Shown: positions 8,361-17,909, counted from the first letter of the stretch. The stretch: 64,000 nt of DNA from Mycobacterium heckeshornense (GCF_016592155.1 NZ_AP024237.1:3286001-3350000), one strand, 5' to 3'. Numbers and translations: made by a program. The notes: generated by a model not told the origin, from the letters alone.

Positions 8361-9383
8361 ATGACCAAGCGCAAGCCCCACCTCCGGCCGGTGCGCGAGG
8401 TGACACCGTCACTGCAGTTTCGCACCATCCACGGCTATCGACGGGCGTTCCGGATCGCCGGCTCAGGGCCGGCGATCCTGCTGATTCACGGCATCGCCGA
8501 CAACTCCACCACATGGGCGACGGTGCAGGCCAAACTCGCACAGCGGTTCACCGTCATTGCTCCCGATCTACTCGGCCACGGTCAGTCCGACAAACCCCGC
8601 GCGGACTATTCGGTCGCGGCGTACGCCAACGGCATGCGAGACCTGTTGAGCGTCCTCGATATCGACCGAGTCACCGTGGTGGGTCATTCGCTCGGCGGCG
8701 GGGTGGCGATGCAATTCGCTTACCAGTTTCCGCAATTGGTCGAACGGCTAGTCCTGGTCGCCACCGGCGGCGTCACCAAGGACGTCAACATCGTCTTGCG
8801 CTGGGCGTCGCTGCCGATGGGTGGCGAAGCTCTGGCGTTGCTGCGGCTGCCGTTGGTGCTGCCGTCGTTGCAGATCGCCGGGCGCGCAGCGGGCAGGCTG
8901 TTCGGTTCGACGGCCCTGGGCCGCGACCTGCCGGATGTGCTGCGGATCCTGGCCGACTTGCCTGAGCCCAAGGCGTCGTCGGCTTTCACCCGCACGTTGC
9001 GGGCAGTGGTGGACTGGCGCGGCCAGATGGTAACCATGCTCGATCGCTGTTATCTGACGAAATCTGTTCCAGTACAACTGATTTGGGGAACAGACGACGT
9101 GGTCGTCCCGGTCAGCCACGCTTGGATGGCGCACGCCGCGATGCCCGGCTCACGGCTGGAGATTTTCGAAAATTCCGGGCACTTTCCCTTCCACGACGAT
9201 CCCAACCGGTTTATCGAGGTGGTCGAGCGCTTCATCGACACCACCGAGCCGGCCGAATACGACCAGAACATGCTGCGCGAACTGTTGCGCACCGGTGGCG
9301 GCGAACGCACCGTATCCGGCCCGGTCGACACCCGCGTGGCTGTACTCAACGCCATGGGCGCCGACGAACGCAGCGCCACCTGA
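8361..9383 (+). CDS. Alpha/beta hydrolase (Rv2715 type)
   Basis: A 340-residue alpha/beta-fold hydrolase. Oxyanion HG motif in ILLIHGIADNSTTW (about residue 50), nucleophile elbow GHSLGGG with Ser near residue 113, acid in LIWGTDDVVVPV and catalytic His in ENSGHFPFHDDP near residue 275. It lacks a signal peptide. The neighbouring PAC2 gene ends 29 bases upstream and the two are probably co-transcribed. The natural substrate of this mycobacterial family is not established. Confidence 0.88.
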   Translation: MTKRKPHLRPVREVTPSLQFRTIHGYRRAFRIAGSGPAILLIHGIADNSTTWATVQAKLAQRFTVIAPDLLGHGQSDKPRADYSVAAYANGMRDLLSVLDIDRVTVVGHSLGGGVAMQFAYQFPQLVERLVLVATGGVTKDVNIVLRWASLPMGGEALALLRLPLVLPSLQIAGRAAGRLFGSTALGRDLPDVLRILADLPEPKASSAFTRTLRAVVDWRGQMVTMLDRCYLTKSVPVQLIWGTDDVVVPVSHAWMAHAAMPGSRLEIFENSGHFPFHDDPNRFIEVVERFIDTTEPAEYDQNMLRELLRTGGGERTVSGPVDTRVAVLNAMGADERSAT

Positions 9384-9416
9384 TCGCCTGCGGGCACCGC
9401 ATCGTACAGTCAGCCC

Positions 9417-10103
9417 ATGGCGATCGATGTCACGGTGCTGCGTGTTTTCACCGACCCGCACGGCAACTTCGGAAACCCGCTCGCCGTCATCGATGCCCGC
9501 ACTGTGGAACCCCAGCGGCGGCAAAGCCTGGCGCGTCAATTGGGTTACAGCGAAACGATTTTCGTTGATCCACCGACACCGGGTTCGACCACCGCGCACG
9601 CCCGCATCTACACGCCGCTGACCGAACTTCCGTTCGCCGGCCACCCCACCGTGGGAGCGTCGTGGTGGCTTCGTGAACAGGCTATGCCGATTCGCACTTT
9701 GCAGGTGCCGGCCGGCATCGTACAAGTGAGCTACGTCGGCGAACTCACCGCCATCAGCGCACGCTCGGAATGGGCTCCAGAGTTCGCGATCCACGATCTG
9801 GATTCGCTTGACGAGCTTTTCGCCGCCAGCCCGGCGGACTATCCCGACGACATCCAGCACTACCTGTGGACCTGGACCGACCAGTCCGCGGGGCTGGTGC
9901 GTGCGCGGATGTTCGCCGGCAATATCGGTGTGCCCGAAGACGAAGCGACCGGGGCCGCGGCTGTCCGGATCACCGACTACCTAAGTCGCGACCTCACGAT
10001 CACCCAGGGCAAAGGTTCGGTAATTCAGACCACCTGGAATCCGGAAGGCTGGGTCCGCGTTGCCGGTCGCGTGGTCAGCGACGGTGTGATGCACGTGGTG
10101 TGA
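9417..10103 (+). CDS. PhzF family isomerase/epimerase-like protein (Rv2716 type)
   Basis: A 228-residue protein with the PhzF start ([21 protein letters not shown]), the substrate-pocket region [11 protein letters not shown] with a Glu at the position used as acid/base in PhzF, and [20 protein letters not shown]. The second domain carries [18 protein letters not shown]. It is shorter than typical PhzF (about 280 residues) because the inter-domain region is compact, as in the M. tuberculosis protein. Likely an isomerase of unknown substrate, third gene of the 7367-10103 set. Confidence 0.85.
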   Translation: MAIDVTVLRVFTDPHGNFGNPLAVIDARTVEPQRRQSLARQLGYSETIFVDPPTPGSTTAHARIYTPLTELPFAGHPTVGASWWLREQAMPIRTLQVPAGIVQVSYVGELTAISARSEWAPEFAIHDLDSLDELFAASPADYPDDIQHYLWTWTDQSAGLVRARMFAGNIGVPEDEATGAAAVRITDYLSRDLTITQGKGSVIQTTWNPEGWVRVAGRVVSDGVMHVV

Positions 10104-10118
10104 AGGCACCCAAGCCGG

Positions 10119-10604
10119 TCATCCGGTGCGGTGCAACACCGCGCTCAGGTGGTCTTGCAGCGGCTGTCCAACGGCACCCATGCGCACCGAATACCGCAAC
10201 TCGTCGGCTTTGATGCGAAAATGCCGGCCCAGTGCAGTCACCTCTTTGGCAGTCGGCGTCAGCCCGATCGCCGACGAGGCCAACTCGATGTCGATGACGT
10301 CGCCGATCGTGGAGTACGTGCCCACCTCGATTTCGGTGATGCCACTGGGATGGGCCAAAACCAGCTCGACCCGGCCCGGTTGCGGAACGCGAAGGTATCC
10401 GGTTTCGGCATGAAGCGGCGCGCCATCGGCGAGCGCTTTGGTCTTTTGCCCGTAGCTCAGAAAAGGCTTGCCGACATGGGAGAACACCACTTCTTCGAGG
10501 TATTCGAAGGGTTCGATTGTCGGATACTTGCCCGAACCGCGGCCCGCCCAGGTGCCCAGCAGTGGTGCTAACGCTTCGAGGTCGGGATGCAGCTCAGCAG
10601 GCAT
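10119..10604 (-). CDS. Nitrobindin-like heme-binding protein (Rv2717c type)
   Basis: A 161-residue all-beta protein of the nitrobindin/THAP4-like family, which binds ferric heme and reacts with nitric oxide or peroxynitrite. The signature GTWAGRGSGKYPTI is near residue 18, and the presumed proximal heme histidine is in the C-terminal HLSAVLHRTG (about residue 158). Length and layout match Rv2717c, whose homologues have been characterised as nitrobindins. It converges with the PhzF gene, with 15 bases between them. Confidence 0.88.
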   Translation of the reverse strand: MPAELHPDLEALAPLLGTWAGRGSGKYPTIEPFEYLEEVVFSHVGKPFLSYGQKTKALADGAPLHAETGYLRVPQPGRVELVLAHPSGITEIEVGTYSTIGDVIDIELASSAIGLTPTAKEVTALGRHFRIKADELRYSVRMGAVGQPLQDHLSAVLHRTG

Positions 10605-10650
10605 ACCGCAAGCCTAACGACGATGTGTCGGGCGCATTCCCCGCGCCCGC

Positions 10651-11115
10651 TCACTTCGGCGCGGAGACCTTGCGGTGTGCCCGCAGCGCCTCGATCTCCC
10701 GTTCGAAGTCGTCGGCCGAGGAAAACGACCGGTAGACCGAGGCGAACCGCAAATAGGCCACCTCGTCGAGTTCGCGCAGCGGGCCGAGGATCGCCAGCCC
10801 GACTTCATGACTCGGGACTTCAGGCGACCCCTTCGCGCGCACGGTGTCTTCGACTTGCTGGGCCAACAGGTTCAGCGCATCGTCGTCGACCTGGCGGCCC
10901 TGACATGCCCGGCGCACACCGCTGATGACCTTCTCCCGGCTGAACGGTTCAGTCACGCCGCTGCGTTTGACGACGGCCAACACCGCTGTCTCAACGGTGG
11001 TGAAGCGCCGGCCACATTCCGGGCACGACCTGCGCCGCCGAATCGCCTGGCCTTCGTCGGTCTCTCGGGAGTCGACCACCCGGGAATCAGGATGGCGGCA
11101 GAACGGACAGTGCAT
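10651..11115 (-). CDS. nrdR: Transcriptional repressor NrdR
   Basis: A 154-residue regulator of ribonucleotide reductase genes. Starting at the ATG at 11115 gives [20 protein letters not shown]; the longer open frame upstream adds 47 residues without homology. A zinc ribbon of two CxxC pairs ([16 protein letters not shown]) precedes an ATP-cone domain ([24 protein letters not shown]) that senses ATP/dATP. The zinc and ATP-cone residues look intact. Lies divergently from nothing: the chiZ gene at 11265 is on the same strand 149 bases upstream. Confidence 0.95.
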   Translation of the reverse strand: MHCPFCRHPDSRVVDSRETDEGQAIRRRRSCPECGRRFTTVETAVLAVVKRSGVTEPFSREKVISGVRRACQGRQVDDDALNLLAQQVEDTVRAKGSPEVPSHEVGLAILGPLRELDEVAYLRFASVYRSFSSADDFEREIEALRAHRKVSAPK

Positions 11116-11264
11116 GACCGCTCCTTCGTCCTGCCGACAGACCTCAGACGACTTCGAGAGTACCTGTGAGCTCCGCGCAAGGGCCACGACCGCCTTGCTC
11201 GGCAGGTTTTCACCACCACCGACCCCGGTTGGGCCAGCGCTGGTTTCGCGCTGCATCGGGCGCG

Positions 11265-11729
11265 TCAGCCGACCGGGGCGATCAGCGTTTGGCCCGCCGT
11301 CAGCGTCGGCGACTGCAGGTCGTTCAGCTCACGGATGCGCTGGATGACCTGACCGACCGGAGCGTCGGGCGCCACGCGGGCGGCCAGGTGCGGCAGGGTC
11401 TCGCCGGCATCAACCCGCACCACGGCGAGCCGAGCCGGCATCGGCCCGGCCTTACCGGCCGCACCATCGACCGCCTCGCCGAAGTGTGCGACCACCCCCA
11501 ACCAGAGGGTGATCATTGCCGCCAGCAAGGCGAGGCCCACCGTAGTGGCGGGCCTGATCGGACGCCGGTGATGTGGCGCCGTGGACATCCAGACACCGGT
11601 GCCGCGGTAACGCGGCGGAGCAACCCGCGGGCGGGCCGGCCCAGGCCGTCGCCACGCGTGCGGGCAGCCCGTCGGCGTTGGGCGTCCCGGATACCCGACG
11701 GCCGATCGCGTTGCCTCAATGAGCGTCAT
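11265..11729 (-). CDS. chiZ: LysM-containing membrane protein, ChiZ-like (Rv2719c type), SOS-regulated
   Basis: A 154-residue protein starting at the ATG at 11729 ([12 protein letters not shown]) behind GGGAGGA. A disordered basic/proline N-terminus precedes one membrane helix ([20 protein letters not shown], about residues 62-81), then a periplasmic C-terminal LysM domain ([16 protein letters not shown] ... [12 protein letters not shown]). Rv2719c of M. tuberculosis is a DNA-damage-induced cell-division inhibitor reported to act on peptidoglycan; the same role is inferred here. The upstream region shared with lexA carries three LexA-box matches. Confidence 0.85.
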   Translation of the reverse strand: MTLIEATRSAVGYPGRPTPTGCPHAWRRPGPARPRVAPPRYRGTGVWMSTAPHHRRPIRPATTVGLALLAAMITLWLGVVAHFGEAVDGAAGKAGPMPARLAVVRVDAGETLPHLAARVAPDAPVGQVIQRIRELNDLQSPTLTAGQTLIAPVG

Positions 11730-11752
11730 GTGGTCCTCCCATCCCGTCATGG

Positions 11753-11820
11753 TCGATCGCATGTTCGACTATATTCGATCGTGCGTTCGATTCGATGCAC
11801 ATATCCGAACGCGTGATCGA
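11753..11820. promoter_or_regulatory. Three LexA (SOS) boxes upstream of chiZ
   Basis: Against the mycobacterial consensus TCGAAC-N4-GTTCGA I see three matches: 11753-11768 (TCGATC GCAT GTTCGA, 11 of 12), 11775-11790 (TCGATC GTGC GTTCGA, 11 of 12) and 11805-11820 (CCGAAC GCGT GATCGA, 10 of 12). Box starts are 22 and 30 bases apart. The first is 24 bases from the chiZ start codon, where LexA would block transcription. Confidence 0.75.
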
Positions 11821-11920
11821 ATTGTTGCCGAGCGATTGAACTGTAGGCGATGGCACCGACACCCCATCCCGAGCCGTTCCGGGGTGATCCACCCGCAGGG
11901 GCGACACCACGCGACACATG

Positions 11921-11936
11921 TCGAACAAATGTTTGA
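11921..11936 (+). promoter_or_regulatory. LexA (SOS) box of lexA
   Basis: TCGAAC AAAT GTTTGA matches the mycobacterial SOS consensus at 11 of 12 positions, 33 bases upstream of the lexA ATG. This is the expected autoregulatory site. Confidence 0.85.
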
Positions 11937-11969
11937 GGATCGGTCGACATGGGGCTACATTGAGGAGCT

Positions 11970-12665
11970 ATGAGCGATAGCACCGACACCCCCGCCGGCA
12001 TCGGCCGCCGCCCGCGAGCTGCGGATTCAGCGCTGACCGAGCGGCAGCGCACCATCCTGGACGTCATCCGCGCCTCGGTCACCAGCCGTGGATATCCGCC
12101 GAGCATCCGCGAGATCGGTGACGCGGTGGGGCTTACCTCGACATCGTCGGTGGCTCATCAGTTGCGCACCCTCGAGCGCAAAGGCTACCTGCGACGCGAC
12201 CCGAACCGCCCGCGCGCAGTGGACGTCCGCGGAGCCGATGACACCGCAGCGCCTGTTCTCACCGACGTCTCCGGCTCGGACGCCTTGCCTGAGCCCACGT
12301 TCGTCCCGGTGCTGGGCCGCATCGCGGCGGGTGGGCCGATCCTCGCCGAGGAAGCGGTCGAAGACGTTTTTCCGTTGCCACGTGAGCTCGTCGGTGAGGG
12401 TGCATTGTTCTTGCTGCGGGTCGTCGGCGACTCGATGGTCGACGCCGCGATCTGCGACGGCGACTGGGTGGTGGTGCGGCAGCAAAACGTGGCCGATAAC
12501 GGCGACATCGTCGCAGCCATGATCGACGGTGAAGCCACCGTCAAGACGTTCAAACGCACCGGCGGTCAGGTCTGGCTGATGCCGCACAACCCGGCGTTCG
12601 ACCCGATCCCCGGCAACGACGCCGCGATCCTGGGCAAGGTCGTCACCGTCATCCGCAAAATCTAA
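11970..12665 (+). CDS. lexA: SOS repressor LexA
   Basis: A 231-residue self-cleaving repressor of DNA-damage genes. N-terminal winged helix ([40 protein letters not shown], shown here only as its two ends: residues 22-61). The self-cleavage site is Ala120-Gly121 ([10 protein letters not shown]). Catalytic Ser155 lies in VVGDSMVD and Lys192 in EATVKTF. It faces away from chiZ, and both genes share the LexA-box-rich region 11753-11936, which makes SOS control of both likely. Confidence 0.97.
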   Translation: MSDSTDTPAGIGRRPRAADSALTERQRTILDVIRASVTSRGYPPSIREIGDAVGLTSTSSVAHQLRTLERKGYLRRDPNRPRAVDVRGADDTAAPVLTDVSGSDALPEPTFVPVLGRIAAGGPILAEEAVEDVFPLPRELVGEGALFLLRVVGDSMVDAAICDGDWVVVRQQNVADNGDIVAAMIDGEATVKTFKRTGGQVWLMPHNPAFDPIPGNDAAILGKVVTVIRKI

Positions 12666-12680
12666 CCCGTCCCGGCCCCA

Positions 12681-14615
12681 CTAGCTGGCCTTGATGAAGC
12701 CGTTGGCGCGTGCGACTTCTTCGCTGGCGAACCAGATTTCGGCAAAGGCGTCGTCGTAGAGCGCGCTGTCGGGCGTGTAATACAGGCCGAAGCGGGCATT
12801 GCCCTTGACGGGATATCCCTGCGGTGCCTCACGCGGATCCTCCAGCGGAAGGTGGATCATAGGCTTGGCCGCCGTCCGCGCGTCGGCGTCTTCGTCGGTT
12901 TCGGCGGCCGCATGCCGTCCAGTCGTCCGCACGTGGGCTTCCGCGGGAATGCGGGTCGGGGCGGTGTCGACCGCGTCGGGGTCGTCCACACCGATTTCAT
13001 CGTCGAAGCGCGCGGGAGCGCTGCCCGCGGGCCCGGTGTCGGCCGGTCCCGCGGTTGTGTATCCCGCAGCGGGCATCCGATCCGTCGCCGGCGCAGCCTG
13101 ATCCGGTGCGGCCATCGGCCAAGTCTGACCCGGCATCTGCGGGTACGCCCGGGCGAACGGTGACGCACCGCGGTCACGTGCGGCATCGACCGCCCACTCG
13201 TCGCCGGCGGTCGGCCCGGATGCGCAGCTGGTGGGTGCCTCATCGCCGGGCGCTTCCCGGGTGGTGTCACGCCGCGCGGCGACCCGGCGCCGGCGTGCCC
13301 ACACTGTCGCCCATACCAGCAGACCCACCACGGGCAGCACCGGCGCAGCCGCCAGAAGCCACCACCAACGCCGGGTGGTATTTCCGCCAGCGGGCGTGGC
13401 GGGCCGGCTCTGTGGGGCTTGGCCCGGCACCTGCAAACCTGACAGCGACGATGCCAGGCCCGGCGGCTCGGCGGCATAGGTGTTCGCGGTGCGGTTCCAG
13501 GAGATCGTGCCGCCGGCGAATTTCTGCGACACCACATCGCCGTTCACCGTCTGATCAGCGACCGGCACGCCGAGCTTGCCTTTCGCACCGCCGAGCTTGT
13601 CCCACGCGGCTCTCAACGGGCCTCGCACGACGAAGGCACCGTGGGCGGGTGTCCAGAAAATCACCGGCTTGTCCGCGGCGGAAAAAGTGCTGAGGCGACT
13701 GGCCGGTGTGATGCCGCCATCGGTTTCGTTTGCCGTCGGCAAGCCCAGGTCGCTGCCGACTGGCCCACCGAGTGACTCGTATTTCGCCAGGATGTCGCCC
13801 GCCACGGCGTTGGCCCCGGTGGCCGGGCTGAAAAACACCTTCCCGCCCACGAAGTTCTGGGCTAACCCGTTGCCGCCCACCGGGTATTGCCCGCCCACCT
13901 TGGCGCCCAGCGGACCTGACGCTCCGCCGGCCGCGCGCCAGGCCGTGTTGATCGCCGCCGTGGGATCGATGGGCACCTGAAGGCCCGCCAGTTGTTGCGC
14001 CAACTCCGGCGGAACCGTGGCGAACACCTTCGTCAGCCGGTTCCATGACACGCGTCCGCCACTGAACGACTGGGTGGCGATTTCGCCGTCGTAGGTTTCG
14101 TCGCTGACCGGTACGCCCAGCGGCCCGGCCGAGCTGCCCAGCTTGTCCCATGCGGCGTTCATCGCCCCGCGCACCACGAACGCGCCATGGGCGGCCGACC
14201 AGAACATCACGGGCTTGTCGCTCGCGGAGAATGTGCTGACCAAGGTGTCCGGTCCGGCCAGGCCGGGTACTTCGCTCATGGTCGGGAACCCCAAATCGCT
14301 GCCGGCCGGTCCGCCCAGTGATTCGTATTTGTCCAGAATCGGCCCGTACAACGATCTGGCCCCGGTCGCGGGGGTGAAGAACATCTTGCCGCCGGCGAAG
14401 TCCTGGACGAAGCCGTCGCCGACGGCGTAGACCTGGCCCTGCTTCGGGCCAAGACGCGACTCGGCGCCACCGCCGGCTTCCCATGCCGCGGTGATCGCGG
14501 CGTCGGCGTCGCCTTCCGGGGACGCCGACGCAAGCGGCGCCAACGCCACGGGGACTACCGCGGCGGCCAGCGTCAGCACCGCACGGCCCACCAGCCCGCC
14601 TCGCCGCATTGTCAT
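12681..14615 (-). CDS. LGFP-repeat secreted/membrane-anchored protein (Rv2721c type)
   Basis: A 644-residue protein. N-terminal signal peptide (residues 1-32, ending ...APLASASPEGD), then two large similar blocks (about residues 35-215 and 220-400) built of LGFP-type repeats (SDLGFPTMSE, LGVPVSDETYDG, SDLGLPTANE, LGVPVADQTVNG). A single membrane helix follows at about residue 418 (WWWLLAAAPVLPVVGLLVWA), then a basic stop-transfer segment (RRRRVAARR) and a long acidic cytoplasmic-looking tail. LGFP repeats are thought to tether proteins to the mycolyl-arabinogalactan wall. Conserved beside lexA in M. tuberculosis. Confidence 0.85.
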   Translation of the reverse strand: MTMRRGGLVGRAVLTLAAAVVPVALAPLASASPEGDADAAITAAWEAGGGAESRLGPKQGQVYAVGDGFVQDFAGGKMFFTPATGARSLYGPILDKYESLGGPAGSDLGFPTMSEVPGLAGPDTLVSTFSASDKPVMFWSAAHGAFVVRGAMNAAWDKLGSSAGPLGVPVSDETYDGEIATQSFSGGRVSWNRLTKVFATVPPELAQQLAGLQVPIDPTAAINTAWRAAGGASGPLGAKVGGQYPVGGNGLAQNFVGGKVFFSPATGANAVAGDILAKYESLGGPVGSDLGLPTANETDGGITPASRLSTFSAADKPVIFWTPAHGAFVVRGPLRAAWDKLGGAKGKLGVPVADQTVNGDVVSQKFAGGTISWNRTANTYAAEPPGLASSLSGLQVPGQAPQSRPATPAGGNTTRRWWWLLAAAPVLPVVGLLVWATVWARRRRVAARRDTTREAPGDEAPTSCASGPTAGDEWAVDAARDRGASPFARAYPQMPGQTWPMAAPDQAAPATDRMPAAGYTTAGPADTGPAGSAPARFDDEIGVDDPDAVDTAPTRIPAEAHVRTTGRHAAAETDEDADARTAAKPMIHLPLEDPREAPQGYPVKGNARFGLYYTPDSALYDDAFAEIWFASEEVARANGFIKAS

Positions 14616-14956
14616 CGGCCCGCCCCGGCCGCGGCTCTGGCTAGATCTCGCGCGCTCCGATTGGGGGACTCCTCTTCACGCGGGTCCGCATCATGGTCGC
14701 GCCAGAATGCCTTCTTAGCACCCGACCGCAATTGCGAAGTCACAGTACAGACATTACGGAAAGAGATACCCAGCCGATGCCGAAATGATGCACACCGTAC
14801 CGGTGTCGCGGGCGTGGCCGGTACATCTCGCGCGCGGATTGCGTTACCGTCCCGGATTGGGGCTTCACTCCGCAAGGCTGGTTCTCCACGTCGCGGAAGC
14901 GCCCCGATCCGAGGCCGAAGGCCGTGCGCGCATGCCGGGGAGGAATTAAGCACCAC
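14616..14956. other. Divergent intergenic region between LGFP gene and TerC-like gene
   Basis: 341 bases without a convincing gene. It should hold the promoters of both divergent genes. I looked for a Mn2+ (yybP-ykoY) riboswitch, which often precedes TerC-family genes, and did not see its conserved core. A clear ribosome site (GGGGAGG, 14938-14944) precedes the TerC-like gene. Confidence 0.5.
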
Positions 14957-16144
14957 ATGGGCGTTTCCGCATTGGTCTGGGGCCTGACCATCGCAGTCGT
15001 CGTAGGTTTGGCGGTATTCGACTACTTCTTCCACGTCCGCAGGTCGCACGTGCCCACTGTGCGCGATGCCGCTGTCTGGTCGGCGGCCTACATCGGCGCG
15101 GCGATTGTGTTCGGCGGCGTGGTGGTAATGGTGGGCGGCGCCGCGGCGGGCATTGAGTATTTCGTCTGTTACCTCAGCAACGAGGCGTTATCGGTTGATA
15201 ATTTGCTCGTTTTTCTGGTGATCATGGCTAGCTTCGTGGTGCCTCGGGTTGCCCAGCAAAAAGCGTTGTTGTTCGGCATTGTTTTCGCGCTCGTCGCGCG
15301 TACCGGATTCATCCTCCTGGGTGCCGCGTTTGTCAGGATTTTCGATTGGGCTTTTTACCTCTTTGCGCTGGTTTTGCTGGTGACGGCGGTGTTTCTTGCC
15401 AAACCCGAGGCGGCCGAACATCGGGCCGCAGATACCTTGGTCATCCGCGTCGCCAAGCGGTTCTTGCGCACTTCGCACAACTACGACGGAGACCGGTTGT
15501 TCATCGTCGAGAACGGCAGGCGGGTGATGACGCCGATGCTGCTGGTGATGGCGGCTTTGGGTGGCACCGACCTGCTGTTCGCGTTCGACTCGGGGCCGGC
15601 GCTGTTCGGCCTCTCCCGAAACGTGCACCTGATATTTGCCGCCACCTCCCTGTCGCTGCTGGGCCTGCGTCAGCTGTATTTCCTGATCGACGGGCTGCTC
15701 TACCGGCTGGTGTACCTGTCCTACGGGCTGGCGCTGATACTTGCATTCATCGGCGTGAAACTGATGCTTCAGGCGTTGCGAGAGAACAACATTGCGTTCA
15801 TCAACGGCGGCAAGCCGGTTTCGGTGGCGCAAGTGAGCACCACCGCGTCGTTGGCCGTTATCAGCCTCATCCTGCTCATCACAACGCTCGTGTCGTCGCT
15901 GTCGATGCGAGGACGGGCCCAAAACGCTATCGCGCGCGTCCGCCGCCACGCGGCCGAATACCTCGACCAACGTTACGAAGCGGATCCGGTTGAACGGGAG
16001 AAGATCTTCGCCCAGCTGCTTGACGAGGAACGCCGAATATGCGCGCTGCCAAGCAAATACAAAGCCCTAATCAGCCAGGAAGGCGACCTGGTCGAGCTGT
16101 TGCGCCAAGCTCATCAGGCCCACGACGCGCACAAGCCGGGCTAG
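14957..16144 (+). CDS. TerC family integral membrane protein (Rv2723 type)
   Basis: A 395-residue membrane protein with about nine hydrophobic helices, starting at the ATG at 14957. TerC signatures are the acidic membrane motifs YLSNEALSVDNLLVFLVIM (about residue 72) and GTDLLFAFDSGPALFGLS (about residue 208), which in this family are linked to Mn2+ export or membrane metal handling. The last 70 residues are a charged cytoplasmic tail. It converges with fadE20. The N-terminal extension upstream (MRACRGGIKHH) is open but overlaps the ribosome site, so is not used. Confidence 0.88.
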   Translation: MGVSALVWGLTIAVVVGLAVFDYFFHVRRSHVPTVRDAAVWSAAYIGAAIVFGGVVVMVGGAAAGIEYFVCYLSNEALSVDNLLVFLVIMASFVVPRVAQQKALLFGIVFALVARTGFILLGAAFVRIFDWAFYLFALVLLVTAVFLAKPEAAEHRAADTLVIRVAKRFLRTSHNYDGDRLFIVENGRRVMTPMLLVMAALGGTDLLFAFDSGPALFGLSRNVHLIFAATSLSLLGLRQLYFLIDGLLYRLVYLSYGLALILAFIGVKLMLQALRENNIAFINGGKPVSVAQVSTTASLAVISLILLITTLVSSLSMRGRAQNAIARVRRHAAEYLDQRYEADPVEREKIFAQLLDEERRICALPSKYKALISQEGDLVELLRQAHQAHDAHKPG

Positions 16145-16154
16145 CGCCCCGACA

Positions 16155-17315
16155 CTAGACACCAAGACTGCGGCCGATGATCTCCTTCATGATCTCGGTG
16201 GTGCCGCCGTAGATCGTCTGCACCCGGGCATCCAGGTATGCCCGCGCGATGCTGTATTCGCGCATATACCCGTACCCGCCGTGCAATTGCAGGCAGCGAT
16301 CGACCAGGTGCACCTGCTTTTCCGTCGAATACCACTTGACCATGGCCGCCTGCTCAGCGGTGAGCTTGCCGTCAAGGTGCAGTCGGATGAACTCGTCGAC
16401 CATCATCCGCACCACGGTGGCCTCGGTCGCCAACTCCGCAAGCAGAAATCGGCTGTTTTGGAAGCTACCGATGGGCCTGCCGAAAGCCTTGCGCTCCTTG
16501 GTGTATTGCAATGTCTGCTCAAGCACCGTTTCCATCGCGGCGGCGGCCATGACGGCGATCGAGATCCGCTCCTGGGGCAGGTTCTGCATGAGGTAGATGA
16601 ACCCTTTGCCCTCCTCGCCGAGCAAGTTCTCCACCGGGACTTTGACGTCGGTGAAGGACAGTTCGGCGGTGTCCTGTGCATCCAAGCCGATTTTGTCCAG
16701 ATGACGGCCGCGCTCGAACCCCTCCATGCCACGTTCCACTACGAGCAGCGAAAAGCCTTGCGCACCTTTGTCGGGATCGGTCTGGGCCACCACGATCACC
16801 AAATCGGAGTTGATGCCGTTGGTGATGAACGTCTTTGCACCGTTGAGCACGTAGTGGTCGCCGTGCTTGACGGCGCGGGTTTTGATGCCCTGCAAGTCGC
16901 TGCCGGTGCCGGGCTCGGTCATGGCAATCGCGGTGATGAGTTCGCCGGTGCAGAATTTGGGCAACCAGCGCTGCTTCTGCTCCTCGGTCGCCAACCGAAG
17001 CAGGTAGGGTGCGACCACGTCGTTGTGCAGCCCGAACCCGATTCCGCTGTAGCGTCCCCTGGTGGTCTCTTCGGTGATGATCGTGTTGTAGCGGAAGTCG
17101 GGGTTACCCCCGCCGCCGTACTCCTCGGGCACCGCCATGCCCAGAAAGCCCTGCTTGCCGGCCTCCAGCCACACCCCGCGGTCGACGATCTTCGCCTTTT
17201 CCCACTCGTCGTGGTAGGGGGCGACGTGGCGATCGAGGAACGCCCGGTAAGACTCCCGGAACAGTTCGTGTTCGGGTTCGAACAGGGTGCGCTCGTATTT
17301 GACGGCACTATCCAT
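16155..17315 (-). CDS. fadE20: Acyl-CoA dehydrogenase FadE20
   Basis: A 386-residue flavin acyl-CoA dehydrogenase of the first step of beta-oxidation. The ATG at 17315 (MDSAVKYERTLFEPEHELF) follows a GGAGG-like site; the longer frame upstream lacks homology. FAD/substrate signatures are visible: ITAIAMTEPGTGSDLQGI (about residue 125), the beta domain ITNGINSDLVIVVAQ, and the C-terminal LQLHGGYGYMREYSIARAYLDARVQTIYGG. Ends 11 bases from the TerC-like gene, convergent. Same neighbours as Rv2724c of M. tuberculosis. Confidence 0.93.
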   Translation of the reverse strand: MDSAVKYERTLFEPEHELFRESYRAFLDRHVAPYHDEWEKAKIVDRGVWLEAGKQGFLGMAVPEEYGGGGNPDFRYNTIITEETTRGRYSGIGFGLHNDVVAPYLLRLATEEQKQRWLPKFCTGELITAIAMTEPGTGSDLQGIKTRAVKHGDHYVLNGAKTFITNGINSDLVIVVAQTDPDKGAQGFSLLVVERGMEGFERGRHLDKIGLDAQDTAELSFTDVKVPVENLLGEEGKGFIYLMQNLPQERISIAVMAAAAMETVLEQTLQYTKERKAFGRPIGSFQNSRFLLAELATEATVVRMMVDEFIRLHLDGKLTAEQAAMVKWYSTEKQVHLVDRCLQLHGGYGYMREYSIARAYLDARVQTIYGGTTEIMKEIIGRSLGV

Positions 17316-17402
17316 GAGGACCTCCGGAGGACGCGGCTTTGCCGCCCAAGATATACCAACCGGATGGTTGGGCGGACTTGCGGTTGCGCCTACCCTCGGC
17401 CC

Positions 17403-17909
17403 ATGGCCGAAAAGCTCCGGGTGCAAGAGCGCGGGCAGGTTCTCGAGTTCACCGTCGCCGACCTGCTGCGCTACGCCGGCCCGTACTCACCTGCCGGCGT
17501 CGCGATCGCTTTCCAAGTCATGCAGTGCGCGTTCGAATTGCTGTCACCGACCGAACCGCCGCCGCGGCGCTGCGTCGTGGTTCGCACCGCGTTCCAAGGG
17601 CCGGGCGCGCGCGACGGGTTCGAAATGGTCACCAGGGCGGTCACCGATGGGCGGTACACGGTCGAGCTCGGCTTGACGCGGCCCGAGCGTGGCCGGCTGC
17701 TGCAAAGCTTCGTGTTCGAGGTTCACCTCGGTAACCGGTCCGCGACCCTGCTGCTGCGAGACGGCTTCGTCACCGAGGAATTCATCGACCTCGCAGGCAA
17801 ACCCGACCGCGACGGCGCCGAGGAGACCCGGCTAAATGAGCTGAAGGCCAACCTAGCCGGGCGCCTGCTGGCCGCGCCGGCCGGCGACGTCTACGAGGTT
17901 GTTGCCTGA
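17403..17909 (+). CDS. Conserved hypothetical protein, weak FmdE-like pattern
   Basis: A 168-residue protein starting at the ATG at 17403, divergent from fadE20. I do not recognise it with certainty. The stretch YSPAGVAIAFQVMQCAFELL followed by a beta strand (RCVVVRTAFQGPGARDGFEM) recalls the H-x-C-P-G-x-A-x-G core of FmdE-like proteins, but the histidine and cysteine are not at their usual places, so metal binding is doubtful. It is absent between fadE20 and hflX in M. tuberculosis. Its last 19 bases overlap the end of hflX on the opposite strand, both frames ending in the overlap. Confidence 0.6.
   Translation: MAEKLRVQERGQVLEFTVADLLRYAGPYSPAGVAIAFQVMQCAFELLSPTEPPPRRCVVVRTAFQGPGARDGFEMVTRAVTDGRYTVELGLTRPERGRLLQSFVFEVHLGNRSATLLLRDGFVTEEFIDLAGKPDRDGAEETRLNELKANLAGRLLAAPAGDVYEVVA

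Noticed and set aside
14616..14956. Mn2+ riboswitch upstream of the TerC-like gene
   Set aside because: The conserved yybP-ykoY core was not found.
16281..17402. Long in-frame extension upstream of the 17403 gene
   Set aside because: Antisense to fadE20, no homology; the ATG at 17403 is the first plausible start outside fadE20.
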